This document shows positions 31,990 to 39,871 of a stretch of 64,000 nucleotides of DNA, in pieces. Position numbers and translations under genes: made by a program. Below the pieces are notes generated by a model that was not told where the DNA came from, did no database searches, and was given only the letters and a program-made list of their open reading frames with translations. Numbering within the stretch: the first letter of the stretch is position 1; every line of letters starts with the position of its first letter. Source of the stretch: Thermatribacter sp048814795 (lineage in GTDB: Bacteria > Atribacterota > Atribacteria > Atribacterales > Thermatribacteraceae); the NCBI GenBank assembly GCA_048814795.1, contig CP184673.1, forward strand, positions 868,001 to 932,000, in the 5' to 3' direction.

Positions 31990-32226
31990 TTAACCCTCGG
32001 GTGGAAAAGGATCCCTGCCGTAAGTACGCTCTTCCTGAATTGTGCCGTCTTTTTTGTGAATTACAAGCTGGGAAAGCGGTGCGCTTTTTGCTAAGCCCCG
32101 CCCGAACCGTATTGCCTCTTCTTTCTTTGAGAATTCTTGGACGGTTTTCCTGCCCTCCTTCACAGCCCAGCCCTTTCCACGTTTGGGAACCACGAAAACT
32201 CTTTTGCGCGTGCCCTTCTTTTTCAT
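31990..32226 (-). CDS. DUF2188 family small protein
   Basis: 78 residues from the ATG at 32226 (AGGGGGG upstream). KRVFVVPKRGKGWAVKEGRKTVQEFSKKEEAIRFGRGLAKSAPLSQLVIHKKDGTIQEERTYGRDPFPP fits the DUF2188 pattern: a W-A-V strand, an acidic helix and a C-terminal YG-DP-PP tail. The function is unknown; similar proteins are common in accessory regions. Very basic N-terminus. Confidence 0.8.
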   Translation of the reverse strand: MKKKGTRKRVFVVPKRGKGWAVKEGRKTVQEFSKKEEAIRFGRGLAKSAPLSQLVIHKKDGTIQEERTYGRDPFPPEG

Positions 32227-32597
32227 TTCTACCCCCCTCCCTTTTGAAATATACCAGAAACATTTTAATACTTTAACACCCAACCCAGGTATCACCTGGA
32301 TTCAAAAATAGATCAGCCTCTAATTAGATCCTTTTATTCGTTTTCCATCTTTTTAGATACCCAGCCCTAACAATTGACTGTATAGCCACAGGTCGCTTTT
32401 ATAAGGACTATAAGCATTGCTCCTCATTTCCAAAAACGTTAAAAAATTCCATCTCTTGTTCTTAATCAAGAACCACTATCGCAAATTTTTGTAGAGAACA
32501 AAGTCTATGCTATATTTACGCCTAAGTATATTAGTGCCTTGTGGCTTCGCCCTTAAAGCAGTATAGCAAAGGGATCAAAAAGAAGTTCGCAAGAGGG
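32227..32597. other. Gene-free upstream region of the toxin-antitoxin operon
   Basis: About 370 AT-rich bases with no credible gene on either strand. The promoter of the following operon lies at its right end. Confidence 0.5.
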
Positions 32598-32626
32598 TTG
32601 CAGATATAACCTTTTGGTTATATAAT
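32598..32626 (+). promoter_or_regulatory. Toxin-antitoxin promoter with operator in the spacer
   Basis: TTGCAG (32598-32603), 17 bp, TATAAT (32621-32626). Between them lies the perfect palindrome ATATAACC-TTTT-GGTTATAT (32604-32623), the natural binding site for the HigA-like repressor encoded in this operon. Transcription would start about 10 bases before the toxin ATG. Confidence 0.7.
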
Positions 32627-32643
32627 AAACAACGAAATGAACA

Positions 32644-33030
32644 ATGAAAATTGTTGAATATCCTGAAGAGCTTGATCCCCAGAGCAAAGGCATCTGGCAA
32701 AAGTTTCTCGAGAGGAATTACCGAAAGTACGGAAAGTTTCTTTCTCAGTTTGAAAGCATGTGCAAAAGACTGGAAGAGGATGATTCGCTGTTTGAGTATT
32801 ACGTAAAAAGCGGGCGTATCAAGCAACTTAGCAAGGAGCTCTGGGAATTTCGGATCCCGCCTACTGGGAAAGGAGGTGTGCTTCGAGTATATTTCTGTTT
32901 TTCAAAATTAAGTCAAAAGAAAATTGTCATTTTAGACGCCGAAGTGAAAAAGAGAGTTAAAGGAAACCTTAAAAAAGCCGAAAAGCGGCTTGAGGAGTAC
33001 CGGAAGTGGGAGAGGAGGGCAGAGCTATGA
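32644..33030 (+). CDS. RelE/HigB-type toxin (Gp49-like)
   Basis: 128 residues. ELWEFRIPPTGKGGVLRVYFCFSKLSQKKIVILDAEVKK followed by KAEKRLEEY is the typical HigB/Gp49-like toxin body: the strand with 'LWE-R', a beta hairpin, then 'KK' and 'A--R---Y'. Such toxins cut mRNA on the ribosome. Toxin-before-antitoxin order matches HigBA. A palindromic operator overlaps the promoter. The stop overlaps the antitoxin start (ATGA). The 5' leader is very short. Confidence 0.8.
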   Translation: MKIVEYPEELDPQSKGIWQKFLERNYRKYGKFLSQFESMCKRLEEDDSLFEYYVKSGRIKQLSKELWEFRIPPTGKGGVLRVYFCFSKLSQKKIVILDAEVKKRVKGNLKKAEKRLEEYRKWERRAEL

Positions 33031-33578
33031 TTGAACAAAAAAATAACCCGGAGCGGGACATTAAAGAAACATTTTCTGAATTGAAAAAAAACCCAGAATT
33101 AAACCAAGTGCTTGACTATTATGCTCCACTTAATGACCTTATTCTGGAGATTGTTGAGGAGCGGGTGCGCCAGAACCTCTCTCAGAAAGATCTGGCACGT
33201 CGCTTGAGAACGAGGCAGTCAGCCATTTCTCGGTTTGAAAATCTGGGGAGAAAACCGGGCTTTGACTTTCTGTACCGGGTGGCCAAGGCTCTGGGAGGAA
33301 AGCTGTTTATTACTATCCACGGCCGTTATGCTGCACTGGTGCCCCGTAAGTACCGTGAGTTCATTGATGAACTTGCCCAGGAACAGGGTGAAAATCCAGA
33401 AACAGTTGTCAAAAACCTTCTTGTTGAAGTGATCGAGCAAAAAAAGCATGAGAGGGAAAACCTTACCAGCTTTTCTACAATCAGAAAGTCCGTTTGGAAA
33501 GAAAAACCTGTAGCCAGTATTCACCGTGAGGGGGAGGTATCAATAGAGTGTCAGGAAACGCTTCCCTCGGCAAGCTGA
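33027..33578 (+). CDS. HigA-type antitoxin (XRE helix-turn-helix) with long C-terminal tail
   Basis: 183 residues from the ATG at 33027 (ATGA overlap with the toxin). RQNLSQKDLARRLRTRQSAISRFENLGRKPGFDFLYRVAKALG is a clear XRE helix-turn-helix. The 70 or more residues after the DNA-binding part, ending KEKPVASIHREGEVSIECQE, form an extended tail. In tripartite toxin-antitoxin-chaperone systems such a tail is the chaperone-addiction region bound by the SecB-like partner. That partner gene here overlaps the antitoxin end by 31 bp. It should repress the operon through the palindrome at 32604-32623. Confidence 0.85.
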   Translation: MIEQKNNPERDIKETFSELKKNPELNQVLDYYAPLNDLILEIVEERVRQNLSQKDLARRLRTRQSAISRFENLGRKPGFDFLYRVAKALGGKLFITIHGRYAALVPRKYREFIDELAQEQGENPETVVKNLLVEVIEQKKHERENLTSFSTIRKSVWKEKPVASIHREGEVSIECQETLPSAS

Positions 33579-34000
33579 ATCAAGAAAAGAGCCAGCAGTT
33601 TCTGGAGCTCATCAATAACCTGGAACTTGAAGACGTGACAGTTAGGGAGATGAGCTTCAAGCTTCTCTCTCCCCTTGAAGAAGGAGCCATCACCATCAAA
33701 ATCGGAGAGAAAGACGACTTGCCGTCCTTGGAAGGGCAAAAATTGGAGGTTTACCGAACGTTTACTGTTATTGTAGAACAGGGGAAAGCGCAGAAGCTGC
33801 GTTTCCAGGCTCAGTATCTTCTTTTGTTTTCTGTAGCCAACCGGGACATCGTCTCCAGAGCTCTGGAAGACGAAGTTATCCTTGAGTTCTTTCTCAAACG
33901 ACAGATAGTAAGGCTCGTATGGCCTTTTCTGCGTGAAGACTTCCACCTTGCCTGTTCGAAACTGGGCATCCACCCCATAACGCTTAAGCTTTTGAGGTAA
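33548..34000 (+). CDS. SecB-like chaperone of a toxin-antitoxin-chaperone module
   Basis: 150 residues starting at GTG (GGGGGAGGT upstream). The pattern of three beta strands ending with FLKRQIVRLVWPFLREDFHLACSKLGIHPITLKLL matches SecB-like proteins, whose 'WP-LRE' segment and 'G-P-L-L' ending are characteristic. In the known tripartite systems (M. tuberculosis Rv1955-Rv1957) the chaperone folds and protects the antitoxin. Gene order and overlaps here are the same. It is not expected to be the general export SecB, because it sits inside the toxin-antitoxin operon. Confidence 0.7.
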   Translation: MSGNASLGKLNQEKSQQFLELINNLELEDVTVREMSFKLLSPLEEGAITIKIGEKDDLPSLEGQKLEVYRTFTVIVEQGKAQKLRFQAQYLLLFSVANRDIVSRALEDEVILEFFLKRQIVRLVWPFLREDFHLACSKLGIHPITLKLLR

Positions 34001-34105
34001 AAAACCACTGCATTCGGATTCTTTAAAGGTATTCTTGTCTTCTCTCTTCCTCTCCGTCACCCACTCCGCACATTCTTTGAAAACCTAAAAAAGGAGTGGT
34101 GGCTC

Positions 34106-34444
34106 GTGGACTTTCAAAAGACAATCACCGATATTTTAATCCTGGTTTTACCTGCAGTTTTAAGCTACGTTTTTGCTCGCCTGGGAATTGATAAAATCAA
34201 GTTCCAGAAATACCAGCGCTTAATCCAGCTTGCTGAAGAGGCCGTCCTCTGGGCAGAGGATTACTACCCTGAAAAAGAGGGAGTGGAGAAGCTCAAAGAA
34301 GCCATAGAATACCTAAAAAATGCCTGTATTAAAGCAGGGTTATGGATTAGCGATGAGGAAGCGGAAAAGAAAGTGAGGGTTGCTTACCAGAGGCTGCAAA
34401 AAGAGGCTCTTTCCCGCTTACTGCGAGGTGCGCTGGGGGAGTAG
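34106..34444 (+). CDS. LLH-type phage holin-like protein
   Basis: 112 residues from GTG at 34106 (AAGGAGTGG upstream). One N-terminal membrane helix (TDILILVLPAVLSYVFARLG), then KFQKYQRLIQLAEEAVLWAEDYYPEKEGVEKLKEAIEYL, and a C-terminal amphipathic region: the organisation of the LLH family of phage holins (pfam09682-like). No endolysin or other phage gene is adjacent, so it could be a phage remnant or a domesticated protein. Confidence 0.65.
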   Translation: MDFQKTITDILILVLPAVLSYVFARLGIDKIKFQKYQRLIQLAEEAVLWAEDYYPEKEGVEKLKEAIEYLKNACIKAGLWISDEEAEKKVRVAYQRLQKEALSRLLRGALGE

Positions 34445-34620
34445 CAACCCGTCCCCGCTTCCTGGAACTCCTTGCTTCCCTGGGTGTTCAGGTTGACGAG
34501 GACATAGAGAGCAAGGCGAATTACGCAAGAGCGCAAAAAGAAAAAGAAGAATTTGCCGAGAAACTGCGCACACTAAAGCTCCAGGATGTTCCCGGCTACA
34601 GGGAGATAGCGGGGGATTGA
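34445..34620 (+). pseudogene. Short unassigned coding remnant after the holin-like gene
   Basis: A frame without a start codon reads RPRFLELLASLGVQVDEDIESKANYARAQKEKEEFAEKLRT and ends GYREIAGD before TGA at 34618. Coding-like composition and a terminator 7 bp later suggest the tail of a real gene. It could also be a programmed continuation of the holin-like gene. Confidence 0.35.
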
Positions 34621-34626
34621 AGAGCA

Positions 34627-34650
34627 GGCGCCCTTTGGGGCGCTTTTTTT
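34627..34650 (+). terminator. Rho-independent terminator
   Basis: GGCGCCC-TTT-GGGGCGC hairpin followed by TTTTTTT. It closes the toxin-antitoxin/holin transcription unit and excludes the upstream TTG at 34617 as a start for the HD-GYP gene. Confidence 0.85.
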
Positions 34651-34664
34651 ATGGGCTAATTCGA

Positions 34665-34693
34665 TTGCTGAACCAGCATTTTTCTGGTAATAT
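34665..34693 (+). promoter_or_regulatory. Promoter of the PAS/HD-GYP gene
   Basis: TTGCTG (34665-34670), 17 bp, TAATAT (34688-34693), located between the terminator and the preferred start codon at 34779. Confidence 0.6.
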
Positions 34694-34778
34694 CGACTTT
34701 TGGGAGACAGGAAGCGTTCGCTGTTTTGAAGTAAGCCTTTTTACGGGAACTGCTTTTGTAGGGGAAGGAGGATTGTTC

Positions 34779-36020
34779 TTGATTCGTTACGATAAAGCAA
34801 GCCCTGGTTTGAGTTCTTATCTTGCACTTCTCGATGATTTAAAGCTCCCTGCTTTTCTGGTTGAAGGCGAGCTGGTGGTAGCCCTTAATCGGGAAGCAGA
34901 GAGGTTCACCGGTTACTCTTTTGAGGAGGTTAGAGGTAAGAGCTGGCTGGATTTTCTGGTTTCAATGGAAGACGTTGAGAAGGCAAAACAGTACCTGAAA
35001 GTGTGCTTGAACGCTTCTGCTCCGCCCGGCTTGCGCTGCATTGTTCGTGTAAGGGATCGCAGGGGAAAAATTAAAGAAGTGGCTCTTTGTGCGAGCTCTC
35101 CTGCTGGCGAAAGGAAGTTCATCTTGGTCATGCAAGATGTAACAGCAGCCAGAAAAGCTTACCGGCTTTTAAGGTTATTGACAAAAGCTCACGGCAAGAA
35201 GGTATCAGGTGTGAGGAATCGGAGTAAGCTTTTGGAAAGATTTGCTGAAATACTGCAGAAAGAAGGCTATTCGGAATTGCCAATTCGTAAAGAGGGGAAA
35301 GTTTCGGGTTTTGAAGATGTTTTGAGAAGCAGTGCTTTCAGGGGAGAAGATGCAAAGACTCTGAAGCAGTTTTCTCGGATTTTGAACCACGGGTTGCAAA
35401 CCCTGCGTTATCGAGAAGCTCTGGAGGAAGCCCTGCAGGAGGCCATAGAGGCCATTTCTCACCTGGTGGAAGTGAGAGATCCTTACACCTCCGGACACCA
35501 GAGGAGAGTTGCTGGTATAGCCTGTGCTGTTGCCAAGAAAATAGGCCTTTCTGAAGAACTGATTGAGAAAGTCCGGGTGGCAGGACTTCTGCACGATGTG
35601 GGGAAAATTGGTATCCCCATCGATATCCTTAACAAGCCGGTGCCTTTGAGCCCTCTTGAATTTGAGATGATTAAGACTCACCCCACACTGGGATATCGAA
35701 TATTGAGCAAGATTCGCTATCTTGGAAAGGTTGCTGAAATTATCTTTCAGCATCACGAACGCCTGGATGGCTCGGGGTATCCCCGGGGGCTAAAAGGGGA
35801 AGAAATACTCCTTGAAGCGCGGATTATTGCCGTGGCGGATGTTGCAGAAGCCATGTCCTCCCACCGGGCATATCGAGCTCTGCTCCCCAGGGAGGAAATT
35901 ATTGCTGAGCTTCTCAAAAATCGGGGCAAACTCTATGACCCTGCGGTGGTTGATGCTTTCCTGAAAGTTATAGAGGAAGTGCCCCAGATTCTTTGCCTGG
36001 AAATGAGAGAGCTTGATTGA
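34779..36020 (+). CDS. PAS and HD-GYP domain protein (predicted c-di-GMP phosphodiesterase)
   Basis: About 413 residues from the TTG at 34779 (GGAAGGAGG, seven bases upstream). The PAS domain covers about 15-130 (LVVALNREAERFTGYSFEEVRGKSWLDFL, then a PAC-like VMQDVT). The HD-GYP domain has VEVRDPYTSGHQRRVA, LLHDVGKIGIP, HPTLGYRIL, IIFQHHERLDGSGYPRGLKGEEI and ARIIAVADVAEAMSSHRAYR. It should hydrolyse cyclic di-GMP in response to a PAS-bound signal. The longer open frame to 34617 runs through a terminator and promoter and is rejected. A decapitated paralogue lies at 26382-26717. Confidence 0.88.
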   Translation: MIRYDKASPGLSSYLALLDDLKLPAFLVEGELVVALNREAERFTGYSFEEVRGKSWLDFLVSMEDVEKAKQYLKVCLNASAPPGLRCIVRVRDRRGKIKEVALCASSPAGERKFILVMQDVTAARKAYRLLRLLTKAHGKKVSGVRNRSKLLERFAEILQKEGYSELPIRKEGKVSGFEDVLRSSAFRGEDAKTLKQFSRILNHGLQTLRYREALEEALQEAIEAISHLVEVRDPYTSGHQRRVAGIACAVAKKIGLSEELIEKVRVAGLLHDVGKIGIPIDILNKPVPLSPLEFEMIKTHPTLGYRILSKIRYLGKVAEIIFQHHERLDGSGYPRGLKGEEILLEARIIAVADVAEAMSSHRAYRALLPREEIIAELLKNRGKLYDPAVVDAFLKVIEEVPQILCLEMRELD

Positions 36021-36100
36021 ATCTGGTTCCTGGGGGTTTCAGCTCCTCAGCTTTTTCTTGCTCCGGGTTTCCAGGGCTCTTTTCTCATCCCTGAATCGGG

Positions 36101-36106
36101 TATAAT
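36101..36106 (+). promoter_or_regulatory. -10 element of the MarC/SDR unit
   Basis: TATAAT, with no good -35 (TTTTCT region). It contains an ATG that opens the frame of the next gene, arguing for the later TTG start. Confidence 0.45.
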
Positions 36107-36128
36107 GGGAAGCAAGGGGGCAGTAAAC

Positions 36129-36722
36129 TTGTTTTATGATTTTATAAAATCTTTTCTGCTTTTGGTCTTCATCCTGGACCCCTTTTTGGGGGCGATGGTT
36201 TTCATAACCCTCACCAAAGACCTGGAAGCCAGGGAGCGTTCGGCGCAGGCTTTTCTCGCGGTGAGCGTTGCTTTTGTTTTGCTGGTTGTATTCCTTTTCA
36301 TTGGCAGACACCTTTTTTCACTCCTTGGTATTTCTTTTTCGAGCTTCATGGTGGCGGGGGGTGTCATTCTCCTTCTTCTGGGCGTTGAGGAAATACTGGG
36401 TCTTGAGTTTTCCAAAAGAGGGACGGATACCAAGGTCGCCGCCGTTGTCATCGGCACTCCGCTCCTTTGCGGGCCGGGTGCCATTACCTCGGCGATCATC
36501 CTTTCCCAGAAATATGGTTACCTGATACCCTTTCTGGCGGTGCTTTCCGCCCTTGCTTTGACCTGGCTGATCCTTTACTTTGCGAATCATCTGAGCCGCC
36601 TGCTTGGCGAAAGGATTATCGAAGTGTTTTCCAGGGTGATGGGGCTTTTGCTCGCTGCCATTGCGGTGGAGTACATTAAAGAGGGTATTTTGCAGATGAT
36701 TTCGGAAATCGCTGTTCGCTGA
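36129..36722 (+). CDS. MarC family integral membrane protein
   Basis: About 197 residues with six membrane helices: FLLLVFILDPFLGAMVFITLT, SAQAFLAVSVAFVLLVVFLFIG, FMVAGGVILLLLGVEEILG, VVIGTPLLCGPGAITSAIIL and two more. The DP and GPGAI motifs are family hallmarks. The role of MarC-family proteins is not established. The TTG at 36129 is preferred because AGGGGG lies about 9 bases upstream, whereas the ATG at 36105 is within the -10 box. 15 bp separate it from the SDR gene. Confidence 0.85.
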   Translation: MFYDFIKSFLLLVFILDPFLGAMVFITLTKDLEARERSAQAFLAVSVAFVLLVVFLFIGRHLFSLLGISFSSFMVAGGVILLLLGVEEILGLEFSKRGTDTKVAAVVIGTPLLCGPGAITSAIILSQKYGYLIPFLAVLSALALTWLILYFANHLSRLLGERIIEVFSRVMGLLLAAIAVEYIKEGILQMISEIAVR

Positions 36723-36737
36723 AGGGGAGGTGATAAG

Positions 36738-37487
36738 GTGGGAAGCCTTTGTGGACATGTTGCTCTGGTGACCGGGGCAAGTCGGGGGATTGGCAGAGCC
36801 TGTGCGCTAACTCTGGCCCGGGCGGGGGCAAAGGTGGCGGTGAATTATCACCGCAGGCGCGAACAGGCGGAAGCTGTGGTCGGGGAGATAGAGAAGCAGG
36901 GTGGTGTGGCCCTGGCTTTTCAGGCTGATGTTGCAAACTCCGCTCAGGTTAAAAGCATGGTGCAGGAGATCCGGGAGAAGCTGGGGGTTCCTTATATCCT
37001 GGTGGCCAATGCCGGAGTGGGTGATACAGAGTATTCCGGAGCCTGGAACCTTGAAGAGGAGTCCTGGGATAGAGTACTTGCCGTCAACCTCAAAGGAGTT
37101 TATAACTGCATCCGTGCTCTGCTTCCCCACCTTATCGAGAAGAAGTGGGGCAGGATTATTGCCATTGCTTCCACTTCGGGAATAACCGGGGGTACTTCGG
37201 GCATTCACTACGCGGCTTCCAAGGGAGGGGTCATTGCCCTGTGCCGGGCTCTGGCCCGGGAATGTGCTCCCTTTGGAGTTACCGTCAACGTGGTTGCTCC
37301 CAGCAAGATTGACACCGATCTTTTGCATTCGGTCACCCCTCCGGAGGAGATACCGGAGCTTATCCGCAAAATACCGGCAGGAAGACTGGGGAAACCTGAA
37401 GATATTGCCCGGGCAGTGCTCTTTTTTGCAGAAGAGGAAGCTGATTATGTGACCGGCCAGGTGTTGACGGTATCCGGGGGCTATTGA
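36738..37487 (+). CDS. Short-chain dehydrogenase/reductase (FabG-like)
   Basis: 249 residues starting at GTG (GGGGAGG upstream). ALVTGASRGIGRA (cofactor loop), NAGVGD, the catalytic triad Ser in IASTSG, and Tyr/Lys in HYAASKGG, plus the closing VTGQVLTVSGGY, are all present. It probably reduces a 3-oxoacyl or other keto group with NADPH (RR after the second strand). From 37179 on, the DNA is repeated exactly at 39872-40289, so the second copy is a 3' fragment of this gene. Confidence 0.9.
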   Translation: MGSLCGHVALVTGASRGIGRACALTLARAGAKVAVNYHRRREQAEAVVGEIEKQGGVALAFQADVANSAQVKSMVQEIREKLGVPYILVANAGVGDTEYSGAWNLEEESWDRVLAVNLKGVYNCIRALLPHLIEKKWGRIIAIASTSGITGGTSGIHYAASKGGVIALCRALARECAPFGVTVNVVAPSKIDTDLLHSVTPPEEIPELIRKIPAGRLGKPEDIARAVLFFAEEEADYVTGQVLTVSGGY

Positions 37488-37596
37488 AGAAGAGCAGGGC
37501 TGCACCCACTCTGAGTGCAGCCTTTCCCTTTATTTCCAGATCACTTCCTGGGCTTCGATGTAGAAGCGCTTCTGCCCGCTTTCCAGTTGCTCTGGG
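37179..37596 (+). repeat. 418-bp direct repeat, copy 1
   Basis: Covers the 3' 309 bp of the SDR gene, its terminator, and the 3' end of the lipoprotein gene. Identical by eye to 39872-40289. The two copies bracket the methyltransferase/ATP-grasp gene and a decayed fragment. Confidence 0.9.
37498..37526 (+). terminator. Bidirectional-type terminator after the SDR gene
   Basis: GGCTGCAC/GTGCAGCC hairpin with a 9-base loop followed by TTTCCCTTT. Duplicated at 40191-40219 between the SDR fragment and the convergent lipoprotein gene. Confidence 0.7.
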
Positions 37597-37708
37597 GAAG
37601 GGTTGTGATGTAGACTACCCAGAGAACCCCGCAAAGGACGCGAAGCTGGAGTTCCCTTTTTTGTTTTCTTTTTATCAAGTTGTTATACACTTCTGCGACC
37701 AATCGAGA

Positions 37709-37714
37709 TATAAT
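37709..37714 (+). promoter_or_regulatory. -10 element upstream of the fusion gene
   Basis: TATAAT 33 bp before the GTG start. A -35 is not convincing. Confidence 0.4.
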
Positions 37715-37747
37715 CTTTCTCAAACATTTTTTCTGGAGGGATTGCCC

Positions 37748-39685
37748 GTGAAGGAGGAATCCGGTGAGCATCGTGGACCTGTCCGTTCGGGGAACGGTCG
37801 TTCCCGTGTTCTGCGCTCTCTGGGTCCAGTACAGGACCTGGAAGAATATGTTCGGCCCGATTGGTGGCGACATCTCTTCACTTCTCTCTATCTCAAGACC
37901 GATGGAGATGTGGTTGGAGACCCTGAAGTAACCCGCAAAGAAGTGGACTTTTTCGTGGAGACCCTTTCCCTCACCCCTCAGGATGTGATTCTTGACCTGT
38001 GTTGCGGACACGGACGGCACTCCCTTGAGCTTGCCCGCCGGGGATTCCAGCATGTGTTCGGTTTGGACCGTTCTCGCTCTCTGATTCAGCGGGCACGGGC
38101 TGCAGCGCGGCGTGAAGGGCTTGGGGTGCAGTTCCGGGAAGGAGACGCCCGTCGGCTCCCCTATGAGGACAGTAAGTTTGATGTTGTGCTGATTTTGGGA
38201 AACAGTTTTGGATACTTTGAGAGCATTGAGGATGACCTCACCGTGCTCCGGGAGGCCTTCCGGGTGCTGAAGCCCGGAGGAAAGATTTTCATCGATGTGG
38301 CCGATGGGGAGTACCTGAAAAAGCACTTTCAGCCCCGTTCCTGGGAATGGATTGGAAAGAAAGAATTTGTCCTTCGGGAGCGGTCCCTGTCAGAAGACGC
38401 AACGAGGCTTATTTCCCGCGAGATCGTCACCCATGTGGATAAGGGAGTCCTGGTAGACCAGTTCTATGCGGAGCGGCTATATTCCTTTGAAGACCTGAAG
38501 CGGCTTTTGCAGAGTGCAGGGTTTGAAGAGGTGGTGCTCTGTGGAAAGGAGTGTACCGAATCGAAGAGGGCGCAGGACCTGGGAATGATGGAGGAACGCC
38601 TTCTGGTAAAGGCCAAAACCAGCAAGGTGCTCTGGTCGTCGAAGCAACGGAAGGTTACCCGCCTCCGGGTGGCGGTGCTCCTTGGTGACCCGACCCTTCG
38701 GGATCCAATCAAACCCGGTTCGATTTTTGATGAGGACGATTTTCATACGATTGTAGAGCTCAAGAAAGCCCTGGAGGAACTCAGGAATTATACTTTCCTG
38801 TACCTCGAGGACCACGGGAAACTCCTGCCGCAGCTTCTCAACCTTTCGGGGAAGGTGGACCTGGTGTTCAACCTCTGCGATGAAGGTTTCAGAAATGACC
38901 CCTGGAAAGAACTCCATATACCTGCTTTCCTTGAGATGCTGGGATTCCCTTATACCGGAGCAGGGCCACAGTGTCTCGCCTACTGCTACAACAAATTCCT
39001 CGTGCGGAGCCTGGCCAGAGAACTTGGCATTCCTGTTCCCCAGGCTGTTTTCATCGAGGGGGGAGAGTTTGCCTTCCATCTCCCCTTCGCTTTTCCGGTG
39101 ATAGTGAAGCCGAATTTCGGTGACTCAAGTTTTGGCATAACGCAGGAGAGCGTGGCCACCAGCATGGAGAATTTCCTCAAAGTGGTGGCCAGCGTTCGTA
39201 CCCGTTTTGGCTACGACAAACCTGTACTTGTTGAGGAATTCCTTCCTGGGAAAGACTTAAGCTGTGGCATCATCGGGAATCCTCCGGACTCCTTCCTTGT
39301 TCTCCCCATCACCGAGGAGGATTACAGCGCCCTTCCCCCAGAACTTCCCCCCATCTGCGGTTTTGAGGCCAAATGGTTTCCGCAATCCCCTTATGGTGGG
39401 GTACGGTCCGTTCCCGCAGCGCTTCCTGAGGAGGTCAGGAGCCGGATCGTCGAGTGGTCTCTGCAGCTTTTCCGGCATCTGGGGTGTCGTGATTATGCTC
39501 GCTTTGACTGGCGTCTGGATCGGGAAGGGATGCCCCGTCTTCTGGAAGTCAATCCCAACCCTGGCTGGTGCTGGGACGGACATTTGGCTACGATGGCCCG
39601 GTATGCCGGCCTCTCCTACCGCGATATGCTTGAGGAGATACTCCGGGCAGCTCTGAGACGCCTTGGTATAGCTTCCTCGCCGTGA
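37748..39685 (+). CDS. Class I methyltransferase fused to a D-Ala-D-Ala ligase-like ATP-grasp enzyme
   Basis: About 645 residues from the GTG at 37748 (GGAGGG upstream). The N-terminal half (to about 280) is an AdoMet methyltransferase: VILDLCCGHGRHSLELARRG, GLDRSR, GDARRLPY, VLILGNSFGYFE, FRVLKPGGKIFIDVADGEY. From about 300 onwards it is ATP-grasp: DLVFNLCDEGFRNDPW, LEMLGFPYTGAGPQCLAYCYNKFLVR, PVIVKPNFGDSSFGI, VLVEEFLPGKDLS, ARFDWRLDREGMPRLLEVNPNPGW. The second half would ligate an amino acid or carboxylate using ATP, the first methylate it or a partner. Substrate unknown. Flanked by a 418-bp duplication, it appears inserted into the SDR/lipoprotein locus. Confidence 0.85.
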   Translation: MKEESGEHRGPVRSGNGRSRVLRSLGPVQDLEEYVRPDWWRHLFTSLYLKTDGDVVGDPEVTRKEVDFFVETLSLTPQDVILDLCCGHGRHSLELARRGFQHVFGLDRSRSLIQRARAAARREGLGVQFREGDARRLPYEDSKFDVVLILGNSFGYFESIEDDLTVLREAFRVLKPGGKIFIDVADGEYLKKHFQPRSWEWIGKKEFVLRERSLSEDATRLISREIVTHVDKGVLVDQFYAERLYSFEDLKRLLQSAGFEEVVLCGKECTESKRAQDLGMMEERLLVKAKTSKVLWSSKQRKVTRLRVAVLLGDPTLRDPIKPGSIFDEDDFHTIVELKKALEELRNYTFLYLEDHGKLLPQLLNLSGKVDLVFNLCDEGFRNDPWKELHIPAFLEMLGFPYTGAGPQCLAYCYNKFLVRSLARELGIPVPQAVFIEGGEFAFHLPFAFPVIVKPNFGDSSFGITQESVATSMENFLKVVASVRTRFGYDKPVLVEEFLPGKDLSCGIIGNPPDSFLVLPITEEDYSALPPELPPICGFEAKWFPQSPYGGVRSVPAALPEEVRSRIVEWSLQLFRHLGCRDYARFDWRLDREGMPRLLEVNPNPGWCWDGHLATMARYAGLSYRDMLEEILRAALRRLGIASSP

Positions 39686-39871
39686 GAGTTCGAGCATCCG
39701 CCATGGTGCTTTTTGCTTTCTCAAGGATCTTTTGGGGAGGGATGAGTTCCTGGACTTCCTTTTCGAGGTGAAGACCTTCTCAGGCATGATTTTTTCATGT
39801 TTTCGCAGATGGCTTAAGGCCTTCGGGCGACACTCAGGATGGGCGAGAACCAGGGCCCCGGAGTGGGTGAT
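39686..39871 (-). pseudogene. Decayed fragment, possibly quinolinate synthase (nadA)
   Basis: On the minus strand ALVLAHPECRP followed by LRKHEKIMPEKVFTS, then, after a frameshift, EVQELIPPQKILEKAKSTMADA. The first resembles the 'VHPEC' segment and the rest the 'MKKI' C-terminal end of NadA, with a large internal deletion. Weak but suggestive. It sits between the fusion gene and the second duplication copy. Confidence 0.35.

Noticed and set aside
34617..34778. Longer N-terminus for the PAS/HD-GYP protein from TTG 34617
   Set aside because: The extension is coded through a terminator and a good promoter; the TTG at 34779 has a proper ribosome-binding site.
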